Shown in pieces: positions 29,974 to 38,899 of a stretch of 64,000 nt of DNA. A program made the translations under genes and the position numbers. The DNA comes from Pseudomonas graminis (GTDB taxonomy: Bacteria; Pseudomonadota; Gammaproteobacteria; Pseudomonadales; Pseudomonadaceae). Where the stretch lies: positions 1 to 64,000 of the forward strand of contig NZ_MTSB01000017.1 of the NCBI RefSeq assembly GCF_002093745.1, read 5' to 3'. The notes beneath the pieces were generated by a model. That model saw nothing but the letters and a program-made list of their open reading frames with translations. It ran no database searches and was not told the origin of the DNA. Within the stretch, counting starts at the first letter, position 1. Every line of letters begins with the position of its first letter.

Positions 29974-30026
29974 CGATTGGACGCAGAGCGTCCAGAACGG
30001 CATGCCCACGCAGAGCATGGGCACGA
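29974..30026. repeat. Paired-hairpin repeat, copy at phaF/phaD junction
   Basis: GGACGCAGAGCGTCC then AGAACGGC then GCCCACGCAGAGCATGGGC: two adjacent short hairpins, the same unit as found near 16.98 kb and 43.87 kb. It lies just past the phaF terminator in the convergent gap before the phaD stop. Confidence 0.8.
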
Positions 30027-30075
30027 CAGGTGTGCGCCGAACGCCTCACGTTCCCGGGCACGATGACGCTCAGGT

Positions 30076-30690
30076 CTATCCGCTCAGATACCCCATTGCC
30101 AGCCGTTCAGCCGCCTGTCTTGAGCGGGGTAGAAGGTGCGGGGTGACGAGCATCATGATCTGGTAAACCACCACCCGCACGTTGCCGTCTCGGCCCAGTA
30201 TTCGCTGGTAATCCAGTGAAAACAGCAGGTTCATGGTGATCTGTTCCACCAATTGCCCGAGCGCCTGGGTTTCACTGACCAATTGCCCCCGGGCCTTCAG
30301 GCGGGCCAGCAGCGAAGCCAGGGTCTTCTTGATCGAGTTGAGCAGGTTGCGAATGCCTCGGGCCAGTTTGGGCAGGCGTCCGGCGAGGTTGGACAGGTCC
30401 TGAAACAGAAACCGATAGTGCGACAGCCGCTCGACGATCAGGTGCAGAAACATCCAGTAGTCTTCAGCCTCGAGCCGGGCATCCGGGGGCGGGTCGAGCA
30501 GCGGCGCCAGTTCTGCCTGGAAACGCTCGAAAAGACTCAGAATCAACGGCTCCTTGCCGTGAAAGTGGTAATACAGATTACCCGGGCTGATGCCCATTTC
30601 ATTGGCGATTTCCAGCGTAGAAACGTTGGGCTCGCCCTGCTGATTGAACAGCGTCAATGCACATTCGAGGATTCGGTCGCGGGTTTTCAT
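30076..30690 (-). CDS. phaD: PHA cluster transcriptional activator PhaD (TetR family)
   Basis: A 204-residue TetR-family protein: N-terminal helix-turn-helix (residues ~1-50; VSTLEIANEMGISPGNLYYH) and an all-alpha ligand domain. In Pseudomonas PhaD activates the phaC1 and phaI promoters in response to a fatty-acid-derived acyl-CoA. The ATG at 30690 matches the usual length; a TTG nine codons upstream is possible. Only about 48 bases separate it from phaZ, and no phaC2 lies between. Confidence 0.93.
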   Translation of the reverse strand: MKTRDRILECALTLFNQQGEPNVSTLEIANEMGISPGNLYYHFHGKEPLILSLFERFQAELAPLLDPPPDARLEAEDYWMFLHLIVERLSHYRFLFQDLSNLAGRLPKLARGIRNLLNSIKKTLASLLARLKARGQLVSETQALGQLVEQITMNLLFSLDYQRILGRDGNVRVVVYQIMMLVTPHLLPRSRQAAERLAMGYLSG

Positions 30691-30738
30691 CCGGTCTTCT
30701 TGTTCAAGTGTCAGCAAGCCTGCAAGTGTCGAACGTGC

Positions 30739-31593
30739 TCAGGGCGATTTCGAGTACGGGTGCGGGTGCATGACTGCGCGGTGCCGTTCCTGGCGCAGAA
30801 AACCCATGATGATCGGCGCGACGGCTTCAGCGCGGGTGATCAGGAACAAGTGCCCGTCATCGATGATGTGCAACTCGGCATTGGGGATTCGCCAGGCCAG
30901 CAACCGCATATTGACCAGCGGGATCAACGGGTCGTCGTCACCGGCCAGCACCAGTGTCGGCTGGCGAATCTTGTGCAGCCAGTGAACGCTGGTCCAGCCC
31001 ATGCCCGCGAACAATTGCCAGTAATAGCCCAGCTTGCCGGACGAGCGAACCTTGGCCGCGTGATTGGCCGCCAGGTGCGGATCACGGCGAAAGGCACCGC
31101 CGTAGATTTCCGGCGCAATGCGAATCACATGGGACGGCTGGATGTAGCGGCGCGGGCTGGCCATCAACCACAGCACCCGTGGTTTGCCAGGCACCATCGC
31201 CATGCCTGCTGACGTGGCCGCCAGCACCAGCTTCTTGCAGCGCTCGGGGTAATCATGGGCGAACTGCTGGGCCAGCGCTCCGCCCCAGGAAACACCAATC
31301 GCGTTGACCTGCCCATAATTCAGGTAATCCAGCATGCGCGCGGCCAGCTTCGCCAGGCCGGGAAAGCGATACGGGCGTCTGGGTGTCGAGGAACCCCCGA
31401 CGCCCGGCACATCGAACGCGATGACTTCCAGGTCCGGGTCCAGTGCTTCGACAAAGGGAAACACCAACTCCAGATTGGCCCCGATGCCGTTGAATATCAG
31501 CAACGGCGTCAGATGACCCTTGCCTGGGCGCACCGCTGTGCGAATGGTGTGCCCGTTCAGGTCGATGGAGCGAAAAACAAACGGTTGCGGCAT
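30739..31593 (-). CDS. phaZ: Intracellular PHA depolymerase PhaZ
   Basis: A 284-residue alpha/beta-hydrolase that degrades medium-chain PHA in granules. Contains LLIFNGIGANLELVFP at the N-terminal oxyanion region, nucleophile motif GVSWGG (Ser ~102), the acid in VLAGDDDPLIP and a C-terminal His in IIDDGHLFL. It follows phaC1 by about 100 bases and precedes phaD, so it is likely in the phaC1 transcript. Confidence 0.96.
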   Translation of the reverse strand: MPQPFVFRSIDLNGHTIRTAVRPGKGHLTPLLIFNGIGANLELVFPFVEALDPDLEVIAFDVPGVGGSSTPRRPYRFPGLAKLAARMLDYLNYGQVNAIGVSWGGALAQQFAHDYPERCKKLVLAATSAGMAMVPGKPRVLWLMASPRRYIQPSHVIRIAPEIYGGAFRRDPHLAANHAAKVRSSGKLGYYWQLFAGMGWTSVHWLHKIRQPTLVLAGDDDPLIPLVNMRLLAWRIPNAELHIIDDGHLFLITRAEAVAPIIMGFLRQERHRAVMHPHPYSKSP

Positions 31594-31692
31594 GCGCGAA
31601 GCCCTGTTGATTAAACCGCTGGCAGGACAATCCTGCGTTTCCCGGGGTCAACCGAGGCCAGGCTCTCTGTTCATGCTCCAGAGCAGCAGCGC

Positions 31693-33372
31693 CTAGCGTT
31701 CGTGAACGTACGTGCCGGGCGCTGCCGAGGTTGTCGGGAACGCCTTGTTGCCCAGCGTCGTCGGCGCTTTTTTGAGTTTCCCCGAGCGCGTGGTTTGCCA
31801 CGCCTGCCAGTGCAGCCACCAGGAATCAGTGTGTTTGGTGCCGTTTTCCTGCCAGACGGCCGGGTCTTCAGGCAGCTCGTCATGGGTCATGTAGCGCGAC
31901 TTGGGGTTGCCCGGCGGGTTGAGAATGCTCTGGATATGGCCACTGCTCGACAACACGAACTCGGTCTTGCCACCAAAGAGTCGCGCTGATTTGTAGCAGG
32001 AGGCCCACGGCGTGATGTGATCATTGGTGCCTGCCAGGCAGAACACATCGGCAGTGACCTGCTTCAGGTCGATTGGCGTGCCGCAGACTTCCAGCGCGTT
32101 GGCGCGGGTCAGCGGGTTGTTCTTGAACATCTCGATCAGGTCGCCATGAAACGCCGCCGGAAGACGCGTGGTGTCGTTGTTCCAGAACAGGATATCGAAG
32201 ACCGGTGGCTCGTTGCCCAACAGGTAATTGTTGACCCAGTAGTTCCAGATCAAGTCATTGGGGCGCATCCAGGCGAACACTTTGGCCATGTCGCGACCTT
32301 CGAGCACGCCCGCCTGGTACGAATGGCGCTTGGCGGTCTCAAGGGTCTGCTCGTCGACGAACAACGCGACTTCAGTGTCCAGGGTAGTGTCGAGCACGCT
32401 GACCAGCAGGGTCATGGCGTTGACTTTCTTTTCCCCCAGCGCGGCGTAATGGCCCAGCAGCGCGGTACAGGTAATGCCGCCCGAGCAGGCGCCCAGCATG
32501 TTGAGGTCTTTGCTGCCGGTGATCGCCAGCACTGCATCAACGGCTTCCTTGAGCGCTTCGATGTAGGTCGACAGCCCCCACTCGCGCTGAGCCTTGGTCG
32601 GGTTGCGCCAACTGATGATGAACGTCTGCACATTGCTGCGCAGGCAAAAGCGCGCCAGGCTTTTTTCCGGGCTCAGGTCGAAGACGTAGAATTTGTTGAT
32701 CTGCGGCGGAATCACCAGCAGTGGACGCTCATGGACCTGTTCGGTGATGGGCTTGTACTGGATCAGCTCCAGCACCTCGTTGCGAAACACCACCGAGCCC
32801 TCGGTGGTGCCCAGGCTCTTGCCGACTTCGAACGCCTCCATGTTGACCTGGCTTGGCATGCCGCCGTTGTTCACCATGTCCCTTGCCAGGTTCGACAGCC
32901 CGTCAAGCAGGCTCTTGCCGCCAGTGTCGAAGAAGCGCTTCACCGCGGCGGGATTGGCAGCAGAATTGGTGGGTGACATGGCTTCAGTCATCAGGTTGAT
33001 CACAAAATGACCACGGTTGATGTCCTGCTGCGTGAGGTTGCTGCCGCCGATCCAGTCGTGCAGCTCTTTACGCCAGGCCAGGTACGTTTGCAGGTAGCGG
33101 CGATAGAGCGGGTTCTGGCTCCAGGCCGGGTCAGAAAAACGCCGGTCTTCGGGCGTCGGCTGCAAGGCGGACGTACCGAACATCACATTTCTGAGTTCGA
33201 CGCTCAGGTGCGCCACGTGCTTGATGCTGTGAAGGGGTTGCCTGAACGCCTGGCGAAGAACCATGCGAGCGGTGCTCAGTAAATCCTTGCGCCTCAGCCC
33301 GACAACCGGGTTCAGGCCCAGCGTATGCTCGGAGGCCTGGCGTTGCAGCTCATCGTCTTTCGGTTTACTCAT
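31693..33372 (-). CDS. phaC1: Class II poly(3-hydroxyalkanoate) synthase PhaC1
   Basis: Polymerises medium-chain (R)-3-hydroxyacyl-CoA into PHA at the granule surface. The 559-residue length is standard for class II synthases. The lipase-like box GACSGG has the catalytic Cys296; the Asp lies in CLAGTNDHITPW and the His in SSSGHIQSILNPPGN. The synthase N-terminal domain is intact. It is the only synthase seen: the usual order phaC1-phaZ-phaC2-phaD is shortened to phaC1-phaZ-phaD. Confidence 0.97.
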   Translation of the reverse strand: MSKPKDDELQRQASEHTLGLNPVVGLRRKDLLSTARMVLRQAFRQPLHSIKHVAHLSVELRNVMFGTSALQPTPEDRRFSDPAWSQNPLYRRYLQTYLAWRKELHDWIGGSNLTQQDINRGHFVINLMTEAMSPTNSAANPAAVKRFFDTGGKSLLDGLSNLARDMVNNGGMPSQVNMEAFEVGKSLGTTEGSVVFRNEVLELIQYKPITEQVHERPLLVIPPQINKFYVFDLSPEKSLARFCLRSNVQTFIISWRNPTKAQREWGLSTYIEALKEAVDAVLAITGSKDLNMLGACSGGITCTALLGHYAALGEKKVNAMTLLVSVLDTTLDTEVALFVDEQTLETAKRHSYQAGVLEGRDMAKVFAWMRPNDLIWNYWVNNYLLGNEPPVFDILFWNNDTTRLPAAFHGDLIEMFKNNPLTRANALEVCGTPIDLKQVTADVFCLAGTNDHITPWASCYKSARLFGGKTEFVLSSSGHIQSILNPPGNPKSRYMTHDELPEDPAVWQENGTKHTDSWWLHWQAWQTTRSGKLKKAPTTLGNKAFPTTSAAPGTYVHER

Positions 33373-33500
33373 CTACGACGCTCCATTGTCTTGAGACGAA
33401 CACTGACATTCCTTGCCTGTGGCCCAGCGACACAGGCATTTAGCCGGCACTACTGCTCGTGTGACGTATTCCTTGCAGGCTGCTGTTCACATCAATCCGA

Positions 33501-33516
33501 TGCAGGGAGCTTGCCA
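33501..33516 (-). promoter_or_regulatory. Sigma-54-like promoter upstream of phaC1
   Basis: On the minus strand TGGCAAGCTCCCTGCA matches the -24/-12 consensus (TGGCAC N5 TTGCA) at TGGCA and TGCA with exact GG-to-GC spacing. It lies about 130 bases before the phaC1 ATG. Sigma-54 dependence of phaC1 has been proposed in other pseudomonads. No activator site was identified. Confidence 0.6.
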
Positions 33517-33581
33517 TACCCATTGGTTACGCGAGATTGACTGAAATCACAAGCAGCGTAGCTCATGGATTGCCATGTGGT

Positions 33582-33968
33582 TCAAAGCATCAGCTTGATG
33601 ACATGCTCCGAAGGATCGCGGGATTTCCCGGCTTTCTGCAATTCCTGAAGGTAGTCTTCCCATAGCGATTCCTGTCGCCTGGCCAACTGGTACAGGTAGT
33701 CCCAGGTGAACAATCCTGAGTCATGGCCGTCATCGAAGGTCAGTTTCAGTGCATATTGGCCAGCCGGCTCGACCTTGGTCAGGCCGACGCCCAGCTTGCC
33801 GAATTGCAGGATCGGCTTGCCGTGCCCCTGAACTTCGGCAGACGGAGAATGCACCCGCAGAAACTCCGCAGGCAGGTGGTATTCCTCACCCGATGCGTAC
33901 TTCAATGTCAGGGTTCTGGAAGCTTTGTGCAGCTGAATGGCGGTAGGGAGCATTGAAAACAGCCTCAA
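33582..33968 (-). CDS. DUF971 family protein
   Basis: A 128-residue protein of the gamma-butyrobetaine hydroxylase-like N-terminal domain family (DUF971). Signature segments: LTLKYASGEEYHLPAEFLRVHSPSAE cut here as LKYASGEEYHLPAEFLRV, and DGHDSGLFTWDYLYQL with the conserved GLFTWDYL. Related proteins have been linked to iron-sulfur cluster insertion in other bacteria, but the role here is unproven. Lies downstream of hslU in the same direction (77-base gap). Confidence 0.88.
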   Translation of the reverse strand: MRLFSMLPTAIQLHKASRTLTLKYASGEEYHLPAEFLRVHSPSAEVQGHGKPILQFGKLGVGLTKVEPAGQYALKLTFDDGHDSGLFTWDYLYQLARRQESLWEDYLQELQKAGKSRDPSEHVIKLML

Positions 33969-34045
33969 GTTTAAGCAGCAGGCAGAAGCAAAAAAGCTGC
34001 AAGGGCGAAGAACCGCTTGCAGCTTTCAACTGACCGCTTACATCG

Positions 34046-35383
34046 TCAGAGAATATAACGCGAGAGGTCTTCGTTTTCTGCCAGATCGCCCAAATGACTG
34101 TTGACGTATTCGGCGTCTATTTCAATCGTCGTTGCGTCCTGGCTGATGGCGAGGTCTCCGGCGCTGAACGAAACCTCTTCCAGCAGGCGCTCGAGCAGCG
34201 TGTGCAGGCGACGGGCACCGATGTTTTCGGTCTTCTCGTTCACTTGCCAGGCAATTTCGGCGAGACGCTTGATGCCTTCGGGCTTGAACTCGATTTTCAG
34301 GCCTTCGGTCTTGAGCAACTCGCGATACTGCTCGGTCAGTGAGGCATGCGGTTCGCTGAGGATACGTTCGAAGTCTTGCGGCGACAGGGCCTTGAGTTCG
34401 ACGCGAATCGGCAGGCGGCCTTGCAGCTCAGGCACCAGGTCGCTTGGCTTGCTCAGGTGGAACGCGCCGGAGGCGATGAACAGGATGTGGTCGGTCTTGA
34501 CCATGCCCAGCTTGGTGTTCACGGTGCAGCCTTCGATCAGCGGCAGCAGGTCACGCTGCACGCCTTCGCGGGACACATCGACGCCGCCTGAATTGCCACG
34601 CTTGGCAACCTTGTCGATTTCGTCAATGAACACGATGCCGTGCTGCTCGACCGCTTCCAGCGCCTTGGCCTTCAGCTCTTCCTCGTTGACCAGACGCCCC
34701 GCTTCTTCCTCGCGCACCAGCTTGAGCGCTTCCTTGACCTTGAGCTTGCGGCTCTTGGTCTTGCCTTTGCCCATGTTGGCAAACAGGCTTTGCAGCTGAT
34801 TGGTCATTTCTTCCATGCCGGGCGGTGCAGAAATGTCGACCCCTACGGCTTCGTTGATCTCGATTTCGATTTCCTTGTCATCCAGCTGGCCTTCCCGCAA
34901 ACGCTTGCGGAACAGCTGGCGGGTATTGGAATCGTTGCTCTGTGCCGGGTCTTCGTTGAAACCCACACGAGCGGGTGGCAGCAGCGCATCGAGGATGCGG
35001 TCTTCGGCAGCATCTTCGGCGCGGTGACGAACCTTGATGATTTCCTGCTCGCGCAGGAGCTTGATCGCGGCATCAGCGAGATCACGAATGATCGACTCTA
35101 CATCACGGCCTACATAGCCCACTTCGGTAAACTTGGTGGCTTCGACCTTGATGAACGGTGCGTTGGCGAGCTTGGCCAGACGGCGTGCAATTTCGGTCTT
35201 GCCGACGCCGGTCGGGCCGATCATCAGGATGTTCTTGGGGGTCACTTCGACACGCAGCTCTTCTGGCAGCTGCATGCGGCGCCAGCGATTGCGCAAGGCA
35301 ATGGCGACGGCGCGTTTGGCATCGTCCTGGCCGATGATATGGCGATCAAGTTCGTGGACGATTTCGCGGGGAGTCATGGACAT
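34046..35383 (-). CDS. hslU: HslUV protease ATPase subunit HslU
   Basis: AAA+ unfoldase feeding substrates to HslV. 445 residues; N-terminal [21 protein letters not shown], Walker A GPTGVGKT (56-63), the inserted I domain (residues ~110-245), Walker [10 protein letters not shown], sensor 1 FIASGAFH and the C-terminal SRYIL tail that docks into HslV. The ATG at 35383 or one two codons later could be used. Cotranscribed with hslV (66-base gap) from a heat-shock promoter. Confidence 0.98.
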   Translation of the reverse strand: MSMTPREIVHELDRHIIGQDDAKRAVAIALRNRWRRMQLPEELRVEVTPKNILMIGPTGVGKTEIARRLAKLANAPFIKVEATKFTEVGYVGRDVESIIRDLADAAIKLLREQEIIKVRHRAEDAAEDRILDALLPPARVGFNEDPAQSNDSNTRQLFRKRLREGQLDDKEIEIEINEAVGVDISAPPGMEEMTNQLQSLFANMGKGKTKSRKLKVKEALKLVREEEAGRLVNEEELKAKALEAVEQHGIVFIDEIDKVAKRGNSGGVDVSREGVQRDLLPLIEGCTVNTKLGMVKTDHILFIASGAFHLSKPSDLVPELQGRLPIRVELKALSPQDFERILSEPHASLTEQYRELLKTEGLKIEFKPEGIKRLAEIAWQVNEKTENIGARRLHTLLERLLEEVSFSAGDLAISQDATTIEIDAEYVNSHLGDLAENEDLSRYIL

Positions 35384-35449
35384 GGTTATTCACGGCCCTC
35401 TGGCGCGGTAAAGCCAATGGGGCCGCAACGCGTGCGGCCCGGCAGAGGC

Positions 35450-35980
35450 TTAGCCGGCGAGGTCCTGCTCCTCAATGGTGATGTTGTGGTTGGTGAAGAC
35501 GCAGATGTCGCCTGCGATGTGCAGCGAAGTCTCGGCGATTTCGCGTGCCGACAGATCGGTCTTGAGCAGCAGGGCGCGTGCGGCCGCCTGAGCAAATGCG
35601 CCGCCGGAACCCATCGCGATCAGACCATCTTCGGGTTCTACGACATCGCCGTTACCGGTGATGATCAGCGAGGCGTCCTTGTTGGCAACCGCCAGCATGG
35701 CTTCAAGACGGCTCAGAGAGCGGTCGGTACGCCAGTCCTTGGCCAGCTCGACGGCTGCGCGGACCAGATGCCCCTGGTGTTTTTCCAGCTGGGCTTCGAA
35801 GCGCTCGAACAGCGTGAATGCATCGGCGGTGGCGCCAGCAAAGCCGGCGATCACTTCACCGTGATACAGGCGGCGCACTTTCTTGGCGTTGCCTTTCATG
35901 ACGGTGTTGCCCAGGGAAACCTGGCCGTCGCCGGCCATGACAACTTTACCGTGGCGGCGCACTGAAACGATGGTGGTCAA
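35450..35980 (-). CDS. hslV: HslUV protease proteolytic subunit HslV
   Basis: Proteasome-like peptidase; threonine nucleophile exposed after removal of the first residue, so the mature protein begins [10 protein letters not shown]. 176 residues from a TTG start at 35980; the TTG is preferred because only this start yields the catalytic Thr at position 2, and a GGAGA site lies upstream. Other features: [18 protein letters not shown] and the [14 protein letters not shown] helix. Confidence 0.97.
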   Translation of the reverse strand: MTTIVSVRRHGKVVMAGDGQVSLGNTVMKGNAKKVRRLYHGEVIAGFAGATADAFTLFERFEAQLEKHQGHLVRAAVELAKDWRTDRSLSRLEAMLAVANKDASLIITGNGDVVEPEDGLIAMGSGGAFAQAAARALLLKTDLSAREIAETSLHIAGDICVFTNHNITIEEQDLAG

Positions 35981-36026
35981 GGGAGAGTCTCCACACTGCG
36001 GGGCGAAAATGCCCTGATGCAAACTC

Positions 36027-36054
36027 ATATGGGGGTGTGGGTGAGTATTTCAAC
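36027..36054 (-). promoter_or_regulatory. Sigma-32 (RpoH) promoter of hslVU
   Basis: On the minus strand GTTGAAA (36054-36048), 13 bases, then CCCCATAT (36034-36027). This matches the heat-shock consensus CTTGAAA-N13/14-CCCCATNT in all but the first base. About 45 bases separate it from the hslV start. hslVU is a heat-shock operon in enterobacteria. Confidence 0.85.
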
Positions 36055-36170
36055 CTTGGGGGTGAATCGGGGGGGAATGACTGTGAGTTGATCCTGCACC
36101 AGTGAGAACGGACGGGTGCCGCTTCGCTTGTCCGCAAGCTGCCGGGTGACTTATCCACGGTCTATCGGAA

Positions 36171-36302
36171 CGTAGGCGCGGACTTGTCCGCGAAGGGCTG
36201 CGAAGCGGCCCCGACACAGGCTGCCTCGGCTGCGTCTGATACACCAATGCGGCTGGTTTTGCTGCCGGTTCCCGGCAGATCGCGGACGAGTCCGCGCCTA
36301 CG
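36171..36302. repeat. Inverted pair of REP elements
   Basis: CGTAGGCGCGGACTTGTCCG at the left and its near reverse complement (CGGACGAGTCCGCGCCTACG) at the right, about 90 bases apart. This is a different REP core from the 7 kb array. It fills much of the 340-base gap between the SPOR gene and hslV, upstream of the heat-shock promoter. Confidence 0.85.
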
Positions 36303-36368
36303 CTCTCTGGGCAGAAGCTCCGTACTCATCGAAACATCGCGATGAGCACGGAAACAGAGGTGCGTTGA

Positions 36369-37064
36369 CTACCGGCTCTGACGTTGTTGCAACAACAGGT
36401 TACTAAATCCGCCACTCGCCAGTTGTTTCTGGGCCGTGGTCAGTTGTTCGCGGTTGCTGAACGGGCCGACCAGCACGCGGTACCAGGTTTCGTCCTTCAC
36501 CGTGCCGGACTCGACGGTCGAGGTCTGGCCCAGCAGGATGATCTGCGCACGGACTTTCTCGGCGTCAGCCTGTTTGCGGAACGAGCCCGCTTGCAGGAAG
36601 AACGTCGTGACCGCCGCTGGCTTGGTGGTGGCAACAGGTGGCGCCGGTGGCGGCGTCAAGCCGCTGAGTGCGGCCTGCGCCCGCGCGGTGTCGATTTTGG
36701 CGGCCTGTTCGGGCGAAACCGGAGCTGTCGGCGCCACTGGCGGCGGGGTCTTCTCCGGAACGGCCTCGTTCGGCACGATCACTTCCGACTCCGGTAACAG
36801 CGTGTAGAAGTCGTATTTGGGTTTAACCGGCGCCGTCGGGCTGGGCGGTGTCTTGTTCGCCTCGGCGATTTTCGCAGCTTTGGCGTCCGCCTTGACCCGC
36901 TTGACGTCTTCACCGCCCGGTTCGAGCTTCATCAGAAAGACCACGAATGCGCCTACGCTCAAACCGATTACCAGCCACAGCCATCCTGGAATCGGCTTCT
37001 TCGCGGGTGCCTGATAACGGCTGGCGCCCCGCTTGGGTGCCGGTTTTTTCTTCGCAACTGCCAA
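36369..37064 (-). CDS. SPOR domain protein (FtsN-like)
   Basis: A 231-residue bitopic protein: basic cytoplasmic N-terminus, one membrane helix (GWLWLVIGLSVGAFVVFL, ~residues 27-45), a Lys/Pro-rich periplasmic linker and a C-terminal SPOR domain (TFFLQAGSFRKQADAEKVRA ... WYRVLVGPF) that binds denuded peptidoglycan at the division site. Order argS-SPOR-hslV is the usual Pseudomonas arrangement, and FtsN-like is the best description; its start is 1 base after the argS stop. Confidence 0.93.
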   Translation of the reverse strand: MAVAKKKPAPKRGASRYQAPAKKPIPGWLWLVIGLSVGAFVVFLMKLEPGGEDVKRVKADAKAAKIAEANKTPPSPTAPVKPKYDFYTLLPESEVIVPNEAVPEKTPPPVAPTAPVSPEQAAKIDTARAQAALSGLTPPPAPPVATTKPAAVTTFFLQAGSFRKQADAEKVRAQIILLGQTSTVESGTVKDETWYRVLVGPFSNREQLTTAQKQLASGGFSNLLLQQRQSR

Positions 37065-37065
37065 C

Positions 37066-38802
37066 TTACATACGCTCCAGAGTTTCCAGACCCAATAGAT
37101 CCAGGCCTTGCTTGAGGGTGCGACCGGTCAGGGCAGCCAGGCGCAAACGGCTCTGTTGCTGATCGGGACTTTCCGCACCAAGGATCGGGCAGTTTTCGTA
37201 AAAGCTGGAAAACAGACCCGCAAGGTCATACAGGTAAGCACAAAGTACGTGCGGTGTGCCTTTTTCTGCGACGTTATTCAGTGTTTCAGTGAACTGCGCC
37301 AGGCGTGCAGCCAGTTCCTGCTCTTGCGGCGCTTCAAGGACGATTTGCCCCTTGCTGGCGTCGAAAGGCGTGCCCAGCTTGCGGAATACACCGGCCACCC
37401 GGGTGTAGGCGTACAGCAGATAAGGCGCGGTATTGCCTTCGAAACTCAGCATCTGATCGAAGTTGAAGCTGTAATCGCTGGCGCGGTGCTTGGACAGGTC
37501 GGCGTATTTCACCGCGCTGATGCCCACGGCCTTGGCGATGCTGCGCAACTCGGCCTCGGCGACGTCCGGGTTCTTTTCTTTCACCAGCGTGTAAGCGCGT
37601 TCTTCGGCTTCATCGAGCAGGTCGATGAGCTTGACCGTGCCGCCGTCTCGGGTCTTGAACGGACGGCCATCGGCACCGTTCATGGTGCCGAAACCCATGT
37701 GCTCCAGTTGCATGCCGTCGTGGACGAAACCGGCACGGCGAGCCACTTCGAAAACCTGCTGAAAGTGCAGCGCCTGACGCTGGTCGACGAAATACAGCAC
37801 GCGGTCGGCTTTGAGCACCTTGCTGCGGTAGCGGATGGCGGCCAGGTCGGTGGTGGCATACAGATAACCGCCGCCTGCCTTCTGCACGATCACTGGCAGT
37901 GGCGTGTCATCGGCAGTGCGGAATTCTTCGAGGAACACGCACTGCGCGCCGTTGCTCTCGACCAGCAGGCCCGTGGCTTTCAAGTCGTTGACCACATTGG
38001 CCAGGTCATCGTTATAGGCGCTTTCGCCCATGACGTCGGCCGGCGTCAGCTTGACGTTGAGACGCTCGTAGGTCTCCTGGCAGTGCGACAGCGAGATGTC
38101 CTTGAAACGCTCCCACAGTGCCAGGCATTCGGCGTCGCCAGCCTGCAATTTGACGACCAGACCGCGCGCGCGCTCGGCAAACTCGGCGGACTCGTCAAAG
38201 CGCTGCTTGGCGGCGCGATAGAAGTTTTCGAGGTCTGACAGCTCGTCGCTGGTCGCCGGTTTTTCCTGCAGGTAGGCCAGCAGCATGCCGAACTGGGTAC
38301 CCCAGTCGCCCACGTGGTTCTGACGAATGACCGTGTCACCCAGGAACGTCAGCACGTTCGCCACGCCGTCGCCAATAATGGTCGAGCGCAGATGACCCAC
38401 GTGCATTTCCTTGGCCAGGTTCGGTGCCGACAGGTCGACCACCACACGCTGCGCGGCACCGGCCTTGCGGACCGACAGCTGCGGGTCAGCCAGGGCGGCG
38501 TCCAGGCGCGAAGCCAGCGCGGCGGTATTCTGGAAGAAGTTCAGAAAGCCCGGCCCGGCAATTTCGACCTTGCTGACCTGCTCGTCGGCAGGCAGCGCGG
38601 CAATCAGCTTTTCAGCCAGATCGCGGGGCTTCATGCCGGCCGGCTTGGCGAGCATCATTGCGATATTGCTGGCGAAATCGCCGTGCGTCTTGTCACGGGC
38701 GTTTTCCACCTGGATCGCCGGCGTCAGCCCTTCTGGCAAGACGCCCTCGGTGACGAGACGGGTCAGGGCTTGTTGAATCAGCTGGCGAATGGTGTCTTTC
38801 AT
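37066..38802 (-). CDS. argS: Arginyl-tRNA synthetase
   Basis: Charges tRNA-Arg. 578 residues; N-terminal tRNA-binding Add1 domain, class I HIGH motif as [23 protein letters not shown] context, and the C-terminal anticodon-binding helical domain ending [10 protein letters not shown]. As in many ArgRS proteins, a canonical KMSKS is lacking ([11 protein letters not shown] in that place). Same direction as and immediately upstream of the SPOR gene. Confidence 0.98.
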   Translation of the reverse strand: MKDTIRQLIQQALTRLVTEGVLPEGLTPAIQVENARDKTHGDFASNIAMMLAKPAGMKPRDLAEKLIAALPADEQVSKVEIAGPGFLNFFQNTAALASRLDAALADPQLSVRKAGAAQRVVVDLSAPNLAKEMHVGHLRSTIIGDGVANVLTFLGDTVIRQNHVGDWGTQFGMLLAYLQEKPATSDELSDLENFYRAAKQRFDESAEFAERARGLVVKLQAGDAECLALWERFKDISLSHCQETYERLNVKLTPADVMGESAYNDDLANVVNDLKATGLLVESNGAQCVFLEEFRTADDTPLPVIVQKAGGGYLYATTDLAAIRYRSKVLKADRVLYFVDQRQALHFQQVFEVARRAGFVHDGMQLEHMGFGTMNGADGRPFKTRDGGTVKLIDLLDEAEERAYTLVKEKNPDVAEAELRSIAKAVGISAVKYADLSKHRASDYSFNFDQMLSFEGNTAPYLLYAYTRVAGVFRKLGTPFDASKGQIVLEAPQEQELAARLAQFTETLNNVAEKGTPHVLCAYLYDLAGLFSSFYENCPILGAESPDQQQSRLRLAALTGRTLKQGLDLLGLETLERM

Positions 38803-38899
38803 GGTGCTCTCTTCGACCGCAAGCGCGGTGGCGCTTCAATGCGCGGGTGGAAAAACTCTGCATTATCCGTTGCCGGAGCCTGCTTGCCAACGGCGTGGC

